DNA from: Candidatus Aenigmatarchaeota archaeon
GTDB lineage: Archaea > Aenigmatarchaeota > Aenigmatarchaeia > QMZP01
Direction of reading: 5' to 3'
Length of the DNA stretch: 7,732 nt
Assembly (NCBI GenBank): GCA_016867675.1
Contig: VGIZ01000021.1
Span: forward strand, 1 to 7,732
Notes under the pieces: model-generated
What the model was told of the DNA's origin: nothing
What the model saw: the letters and a program-made list of their open reading frames with translations, nothing else
Databases searched by the model: none
Program-made: the position numbers and the translations under genes
Shown: positions 4,604 to 7,732 of the stretch, piece by piece
Layout: the number at the start of each line of letters is the position of its first letter
Numbering within the stretch: position 1 is the stretch's first letter

Positions 4604-5090
4604 TTTCCCTGTCCGAGAAGAGGTAGGAGACCTTGCTCAGCAGGTCTGCTGCCTCGGTTGCCCTCTGCAGCATGACAGGCAGGCTGCTGTCCAGGGCAGC
4701 CTCCCTCAGCTGCTCGGAAAGCCTCACGATGGTCGCCGAGTTCCTGATTATCTGCATGTCCTTGTCTATTATCTCCCTTATGATGTGCGACTTCGGGAAC
4801 TTCCAATCAACATAGCTTGAGCCAACCTCGTCCCTGAAAATCTCCACGTCGTCCTTGAGGTTCCTCATAGCCCTCTCCAGGTCTGCGCCGCGCGGCCCCC
4901 TGAGGAAATCGGAAGCCAGATGGGCGTTCTCCGCAGCCCTGTCCAGCCGCGCCTGCAGCACCCTGCACAGCTCCTTGTGGGTGGCTGCCGCGTCCCTCTC
5001 GTCAGCATAGCTGTAGAAGCCGAGGGTTGCCTTTATCTCATTAACGTAGTTCATGCTTTCGCCGCTCGCCTTGTCCCAATCGGTTGGCAT
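4590..5090 (-). CDS. Unknown all-helical protein
   Basis: The product has 166 residues and is not recognised. Almost the whole chain is predicted helical: long charged stretches such as DERDAAATHKELCRVLQARL (about 30-49), ADLERAMRNLKDDVEIFRDE (about 69-88), IIREIIDKDMQIIRNSATIV (about 102-121) and a final helix around residue 150. Heptad-like spacing of L, I and V suggests a helical bundle or coiled coil. No cysteine motif, signal peptide or membrane helix is present. The start at 5090 is supported by minus-strand ATTTTAA with its key A at 5115, 25 bases upstream. It is divergently transcribed from the YkgJ-type gene at 5172, with both promoters in an 81-base gap. The stop codon lies in the loop of a perfect hairpin. 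Function unknown. Confidence 0.65.
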   Translation of the reverse strand: MPTDWDKASGESMNYVNEIKATLGFYSYADERDAAATHKELCRVLQARLDRAAENAHLASDFLRGPRGADLERAMRNLKDDVEIFRDEVGSSYVDWKFPKSHIIREIIDKDMQIIRNSATIVRLSEQLREAALDSSLPVMLQRATEAADLLSKVSYLFSDRERLCR

Positions 5091-5113
5091 GATATGATAT
5101 TGGGCTCTTGGGG

Positions 5114-5150
5114 TTAAAATGCTTCCTTCGAGAGTGGCTTAAGATTTAAG
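5114..5150. promoter_or_regulatory. Divergent promoter pair
   Basis: Minus strand: ATTTTAA (5120 to 5114), key A at 5115, 25 bases before the ATG at 5090. Plus strand: GATTTAAG (5143-5150), key A at 5148, exactly 24 bases before the ATG at 5172. The two boxes are about 25 bases apart, so a regulator bound between them could control both genes. Confidence 0.55.
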
Positions 5151-5171
5151 TTCTGGGTTTAATTGAAAATC

Positions 5172-5651
5172 ATGAACCGTTCGCTATCTCTTCTGAAGCA
5201 TTGCATGCCCTGCGAAGCCAGGTGCTGCAAAACGAGCAAACTTATAGGCTCGCCCATACTCTCCGAGAATGAAGTCAAAGCCATAGGGAAAAGTTACTCG
5301 CATGTCTTTAAGAAAGTTATTTTGCCTTCAGGTAAAAGCTACTATGTCATCAAGCACCGTGGCGGGGGCAGGTGTTTTTTCCTAAGCAGTAAAGGCCGGT
5401 GCATAATCCAGGATAGAAAGCCTCTGGACTGCCTGTGCTACCCGCTCAAATATGTATACAGCGGGAGGGGTATGCAGCTCGTGATTGATGAAGGCTGCCC
5501 TGCTGCTGCAAAACTGGACAATAAATTTGTTGAAGATGCAAAAACCACAGCCATGAAACTGATAAAGAATTTCGACAAATCAACCTACATTCATTGGCTG
5601 AACAACTATGCTTACTGGTGCAAAAAACCAAAAAGGTTTGGCGCTAGATGA
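5172..5651 (+). CDS. YkgJ-type cysteine-cluster protein
   Basis: The product has 159 residues. Cysteines follow the YkgJ/CxxCxxCC zinc- or iron-sulfur-binding pattern: C11-x2-C14-x3-C18-C19 near the start, C68 and C77 in the block RCFFLSSKGRC, C87 and C89 in RKPLDCLCYPL (82-92), and a later EGCP. The family is of unknown biochemical function; some relatives are linked to metal handling or to modification of other proteins. The C-terminal third carries basic and aromatic residues (YIHWLNNYAYWCKKPKR) that are not part of the family core. The ATG at 5172 is preferred to the TTG at 5163 because a TATA-like box has its key A exactly 24 bases upstream. A second, shorter family member lies at 6862-7295 and aligns with it through the RPL-x-C-x-x-[FY]-P-L block. 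Confidence 0.75.
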   Translation: MNRSLSLLKHCMPCEARCCKTSKLIGSPILSENEVKAIGKSYSHVFKKVILPSGKSYYVIKHRGGGRCFFLSSKGRCIIQDRKPLDCLCYPLKYVYSGRGMQLVIDEGCPAAAKLDNKFVEDAKTTAMKLIKNFDKSTYIHWLNNYAYWCKKPKRFGAR

Positions 5652-5690
5652 ACAGCGGCGCCAGCATGGGTCATGTCGGCGGGTGGTATC

Positions 5691-5747
5691 CTACTCCTCA
5701 AATCCCAGATACCCCTTCTGCCGCAGCACGGTGGTGCGGACGCCGCT
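5691..5747 (-). pseudogene. Orphan C-terminal tail of a second PIN-domain gene
   Basis: The minus strand from 5747 to the TAG at 5691-5693 reads SGVRTTVLRQKGYLGFEE and then stop. This matches the last residues of the intact PIN protein at 6451 (AGIRVIVLRQRRHLGFEA, then stop), including the position of the stop. About 41 of 54 bases agree, and several differences are silent (GTC/GTG, CTC/CTG, CGC/CGG, GGT/GGA), which shows that the fragment was once coding. In the same frame upstream the similarity ends at once and no PIN core is present. The tail starts 10 bases after the DUF2283 stop. It is a relic of a second PIN gene or a tail duplicated when the DUF4258-DUF2283 pair arrived. Confidence 0.65.
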
Positions 5748-5757
5748 ATGCATATGT

Positions 5758-6087
5758 TCAGCAGCAGACCATCTGCGGGACAGGGGACGGCACGGTTATC
5801 TCCCTCGCCTGGCCTGCTGCAGCGAGAAGTATCTTTATCAGCGCGTATTCCTTTCCCTGGATGACACTTATTGAGGCTGCCTTGGCCTCCTCCAGGAAGG
5901 ACTTCTTCAGGCCGAACTTGCCTATGAAATCAGAAGCCTTCATTATCTCGACGCCCACTATCATGCCGCGGCTGGAGTAGTCAATGACAAAATTGTCAAA
6001 GTCAATGCTGTCGCTGGCGTGTTCCTTGGTGTGCACAAAGAGTATGTCATTCTCCCTGTCGTAGTCTATTTTCGCTTCCTTTGCCAT
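5758..6087 (-). CDS. DUF2283 family protein (putative antitoxin)
   Basis: The product has 109 residues. IDYDRENDILFV (7-18) and FVIDYSSRGMIVGVEIMKAS (33-52) are the two signature blocks of DUF2283 ('yD...D.lyi', then 'ilDyd..G.vvGiEil.as'). The remaining half (LEEAKAA, then KEYALIKILLAAAGQAREI) is helical and ends in VPSPVPQMVCC. The start is taken at the ATG at 6087 and not the GTG at 6099, because GGTGA (6096 to 6092) then serves as a Shine-Dalgarno four bases upstream. Either way it overlaps the end of the DUF4258 gene, so the two are translationally coupled. Small DUF2283 proteins are found next to DUF4258 proteins; by analogy with type II toxin-antitoxin pairs it is the likely antitoxin. 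Activity is not shown. The C-terminus may have been altered by the junction with the PIN relic. Confidence 0.75.
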   Translation of the reverse strand: MAKEAKIDYDRENDILFVHTKEHASDSIDFDNFVIDYSSRGMIVGVEIMKASDFIGKFGLKKSFLEEAKAASISVIQGKEYALIKILLAAAGQAREITVPSPVPQMVCC

Positions 6088-6401
6088 TTTCTCACCCACT
6101 TCAGCCTCTTGGATGATATTATATGGGAGGTTATTACATTTAAGTCTGTTCCGACGAAGCTTATAACCACCTTGAGGGACTTCCTTTTGCTTATGGAGAA
6201 GAAAAGCTCGTACTTCTCCCCGGGGTATTTGTCAGGCTCATACTGGAAACGGCTCAGCTTCCTGGGGTTCTTCAGGTTCTCGACAATGCTGCTCTTGTCA
6301 ATCATTCTGGCGGCAATCTTGGATTCGGCATGTTCCGTGAAATCTATTTTCCCTGCCTGCGCGAGCCTTTCCTGCATCTCTGTCATGTCAGTTATGACCA
6401 T
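6066..6401 (-). CDS. DUF4258 family protein (putative toxin)
   Basis: The product has 111 residues. FTEHAESKIAARMIDKSSIV (21-40) is the family's start block, with a conserved-looking His (H24) and a helix; the sequence KYPGEKYELFF and then SLKVVISFVGTDLNVITSHI follows as a set of beta strands. The helix-then-sheet order and the basic tail (WVRKWQRKRK) resemble small ribonuclease-type toxins of the RelE/BECR kind, but that link is inference. The ATG at 6401 has a TATA-like box (ATATTATA) with its key A at 6424, 23 bases upstream, and no Shine-Dalgarno, so it is probably leaderless. It is the first gene of a two-gene operon and overlaps the DUF2283 gene by 22 bases. It lies 49 bases downstream of the PIN gene on the same strand. 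Confidence 0.7.
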   Translation of the reverse strand: MVITDMTEMQERLAQAGKIDFTEHAESKIAARMIDKSSIVENLKNPRKLSRFQYEPDKYPGEKYELFFSISKRKSLKVVISFVGTDLNVITSHIISSKRLKWVRKWQRKRK

Positions 6402-6420
6402 GAGAATATTTGGAGTGCTG

Positions 6421-6430
6421 GTATAATATG
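6421..6430 (-). promoter_or_regulatory. TATA-like box of the DUF4258-DUF2283 operon
   Basis: Minus-strand CATATTATAC (6430 to 6421), key A at 6424, 23 bases before the ATG at 6401. It lies in the 49-base gap after the PIN gene stop, so the pair has its own promoter. Confidence 0.5.
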
Positions 6431-6450
6431 CTCTGGGAACTAATCATCAA

Positions 6451-6828
6451 CTACGCCTCAAAACCCAGATGCCTCCTCTGGCGGAGGACTATGACGCGGA
6501 TGCCTGCCCCCCTGAGCCGCGCCTTCAGCGTCTTGTCCATTGTGCAGACAATCATGCCCTCCCGCTTGGCTATCCGTCTGATAGATTCATCCGCGTGTTT
6601 TGTTTTTCCGGAAGGGATGACCTTAACCCCTTCTTTCTTGAGGAGCAGTAACGCCACTCTGGCCTGCGAACCTGCCTTCCCGCGACCTTTGGCAATCTTT
6701 TCCAGCTCCTTGACCGAAAGCTCTGAAACAAAGAAGTCAGACGGGCCGAAGCCGCGCAGCTGCTCGTATACATCCACGCGGAACTGCGCAGGTATCATCA
6801 GGAAGTTGGTGTCAAGGAGGAATTTCAT
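6451..6828 (-). CDS. PIN-domain ribonuclease, Fcf1/UTP24-like
   Basis: The product has 125 residues. MKFLLDTNFLMIP (1-13) carries the first catalytic aspartate (D6), and FRVDVYEQL (16-24) is typical of the archaeal Fcf1/UTP24-like PIN group (COG1412) and not of VapC toxins. Further acidic residues fit the PIN set: E41 or E43 in VKELEKIAKGRGK, D80 in KHADESI, and D98 in CTMDKTLKARL. The ending RVIVLRQRRHLGFEA is the usual C-terminus of this group. Relatives take part in rRNA processing and often lie near translation genes. The ATG at 6828 was chosen over 6852 because a minus-strand TATATTATT has its key A at 6853, 25 bases upstream. It is divergent from the gene at 6862. An orphan copy of its last 18 codons lies beyond the DUF4258-DUF2283 pair. 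Confidence 0.85.
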   Translation of the reverse strand: MKFLLDTNFLMIPAQFRVDVYEQLRGFGPSDFFVSELSVKELEKIAKGRGKAGSQARVALLLLKKEGVKVIPSGKTKHADESIRRIAKREGMIVCTMDKTLKARLRGAGIRVIVLRQRRHLGFEA

Positions 6829-6830
6829 CA

Positions 6831-6859
6831 ATATAATTTGTAAAGCGGTCAATAATATA
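6831..6859. promoter_or_regulatory. Compact divergent promoter
   Basis: Only 33 bases separate the divergent starts at 6828 and 6862. ATATAATT (6831-6838) serves the plus gene and TATATTATT (6859 to 6851, minus) serves the PIN gene. The box of each gene lies next to the start of the other, so transcription of the two should interfere. Confidence 0.5.
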
Positions 6860-6861
6860 CC

Positions 6862-7295
6862 ATGGTTGTGCTTTCAGGGTATTGCAAGTCATGCAACCTG
6901 TGCTGCAGGAACACCTTTGTCCTGCCCGAGGAGAAGGATGCGATAGCCTCCAGGCTCGGGCTGCTGGGCAGGAGAAAGCTCAAGCCCGTCGGAAGCCACT
7001 TTATCATTGACGCTGACCCGTGCCCGTTCCTGACGGAGAGGGGCTGCTCCATATACGAGGAGCGGCCGCTGTGCTGCGCCTCTGAAACGAAGTTTCAGGA
7101 CGCGCCCGAGAGCTTTGCTCTCGGTAGCGCCGCGTCTTCCCCCTTGTCCTGCGCTCCAGCGACGGCAAGGCATTCCGATGGGAAGTCTCGGATGAATGCC
7201 CGCTGAAGCGCAGCATCAGCAGGGACTACGAAAGGAAGGCCGAGAAGGAAGGCGCGAGGCTGCTGGAGTACCACAACAAGATGCTGCCTCCGTGA
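6862..7295 (+). pseudogene. YkgJ-type cysteine-cluster gene interrupted by a 53-base insertion
   Basis: The gene begins with a clear CxxCxxCC start: C8-x2-C11-x2-C14-C15, then DPCPFL with C54, GCSIYEERPLCC with C62, C71 and C72. The frame is lost directly after C72 and an uninterrupted read ends at 7206. Skipping bases 7078-7130 joins it to RVFPLVLRSSDGKAFRWEV, then DECPLKRSIS, in another frame that runs to TGA at 7293-7295. The joined product has 126 residues, and RPLCCRVFPL then aligns column for column with KPLDCLCYPL of the paralogue at 5172. The family needs this Cys-x-x-[FY]-P block, so the break is an insertion and not a natural end. Unless the 53 bases are removed or bypassed, the product is a truncated, probably inactive protein. 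TATA-like ATATAATT precedes the start. Confidence 0.75.
7078..7130 (+). other. 53-base two-hairpin insertion inside the YkgJ-type gene
   Basis: Stem 1: CTGAAAC (7082-7088), loop GAA, GTTTCAG (7092-7098). Stem 2: GCGC (7102-7105) plus CCGAGAGC (7106-7113), loop TTT, GCTCTCGG (7117-7124), two bulged bases, then GCGC (7127-7130). Both stems are perfect apart from the bulge. The second ends exactly at the right insertion boundary. The boundary can slide two bases to the left without changing the joined product. It may be an intron, a palindromic mobile element or a recoding signal. Confidence 0.65.
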
Positions 7296-7300
7296 ATTCG

Positions 7301-7308
7301 CTTTTAAA
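7301..7308 (+). promoter_or_regulatory. TATA-like box of the lysine-rich gene
   Basis: CTTTTAAA (7301-7308), key A at 7306, 25 bases before the ATG at 7331. No Shine-Dalgarno is present between them, so a leaderless transcript is predicted. Confidence 0.5.
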
Positions 7309-7330
7309 CTGCCCCGAACAAACTATTTAC

Positions 7331-7732
7331 ATGGCAAAAGCAAGGGCAAAGGCTGGTTCTAGGAAAGCAAAGCTTGCAGGGCGTGCAAAGAAAGCCAAAC
7401 CAAAACCTATACGGAAGGAGAAGCTGCCCAGGGAGAAGCCGTCCATAAGGCTCGGCCCGGCTGAGGAGAAGAAGGCGCCGAAGATGGACATGTCTGCTGT
7501 AAAGAGGCGGGTGGAGCAGGAGCTCAGGGAGTTCCATGCGGCGCATGAGGGTTCGGGCGCGGTTCCAGCGAAGATAAGGGCGCAGGACAGGCATGTTGAC
7601 CTGGAGCACATGAAGGGCGAGATAGAGAAGAAAATCAGGGGCAGCGGCTTCGGGCACAAGGACATCAAGGTTTCTGCAAGGAAGACCCTTCTGATGCCGG
7701 CAGGCAAGCTGGAGACCATCGAGAGCGGCGTA
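7331..7732 (+). CDS. Unknown protein with a lysine/alanine-rich basic N-terminus (partial)
   Basis: The frame is open from the ATG at 7331 to the end of the window, giving 134 residues with no stop. The first 50 residues are extremely basic (MAKARAKAGSRKAKLAGRAK and onward), rich in K, A, R and P, and probably disordered, like the nucleic-acid-binding tails of some archaeal ribosomal or chromatin proteins. A helical, charged part follows (VKRRVEQELREFHAAHEGSG, then HVDLEHMKGEIEKKI), and then a more folded-looking part (FGHKDIKVSARKTLLMPAGK). No family is recognised. Nucleic-acid binding is inferred from the charge only. The start is fixed by a TATA-like box 25 bases upstream. The gene continues beyond the window. 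Confidence 0.65.
   Translation, partial: MAKARAKAGSRKAKLAGRAKKAKPKPIRKEKLPREKPSIRLGPAEEKKAPKMDMSAVKRRVEQELREFHAAHEGSGAVPAKIRAQDRHVDLEHMKGEIEKKIRGSGFGHKDIKVSARKTLLMPAGKLETIESGV

Noticed and set aside
4467..4820. Plus-strand 117-residue open frame
   Set aside because: Most of it lies opposite the helical minus-strand gene, the composition is shadow-like, and no TATA-like box or Shine-Dalgarno precedes its start.
7076..7131. GCGCC direct repeats (7076-7080, 7127-7131) as a target-site duplication
   Set aside because: Their spacing is 51 bases, which would leave the reading frame unrestored; the family alignment requires loss of 53 bases, so the repeats do not define the insertion and are likely chance in GC-rich sequence.
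7062..7134. Canonical bulge-helix-bulge intron
   Set aside because: A central GCUG/UAGC helix is possible but gives a 52-base excision with symmetric 3-base bulges, and the outer exon helix is weak. A relaxed form remains open, so the intron is kept only as one hypothesis.

Overview
The window is archaeal. It opens inside the 3' end of aIF2-gamma and carries an archaeal-type SepF, a class III-signal-like pilin and an archaeal-style nucleoside diphosphate kinase. Most genes have a TATA-like T/A box whose TTTA (or TTA) adenine lies about 24-27 bases before the start codon, so they are probably read as leaderless mRNAs. Shine-Dalgarno-like motifs (GGAGGG, GGTGG, GGTGA) appear only at the few genes that are downstream in an operon or have a longer leader. 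AGG and ATA codons are frequent, and many proteins are small and hypothetical. This suits a DPANN- or euryarchaeal-type genome, but the phylum cannot be fixed from this window.

Layout: bases 1-167 are the aIF2-gamma C-terminus (+). Bases 168-497 are a gene-poor stretch with two pairs of short direct repeats and a possible decayed reading frame. SepF (+, 498-863) follows and ends in a perfect hairpin, then comes a candidate small RNA. Next are two tandem 80-residue paralogues (+, 995-1237 and 1278-1520) whose promoters were duplicated with them. They meet a convergent pilin-like membrane protein (-, 1517-1945) with overlapping stop codons. A promoter region rich in inverted and direct repeats (2030-2144) precedes a Fic-domain protein with a C-terminal helix-turn-helix (+, 2145-3053).

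The minus strand then holds a small ribbon-helix-helix regulator (3123-3299), an operon of an unknown gene plus ndk (4404 to 3371), and an unknown helical protein (4590-5090). The last is divergent from a YkgJ-type cysteine-cluster protein (+, 5172-5651). Bases 5691-6828 (-) form a composite accessory unit. A complete Fcf1/UTP24-like PIN protein is followed by an overlapping DUF4258-DUF2283 pair that resembles a toxin-antitoxin module, and after that comes an orphan C-terminal tail of a second PIN gene. A second YkgJ-type gene (+, 6862-7295) is broken by a 53-base insertion built from two perfect hairpins. The window ends in a lysine-rich unknown gene (+, 7331 onward).

The most unusual items are the 53-base two-hairpin insertion, whose removal restores the protein family pattern exactly; the PIN tail relic flanking the DUF4258/DUF2283 pair; and the Fic-HTH gene with repeated palindromic half-sites over its promoter.
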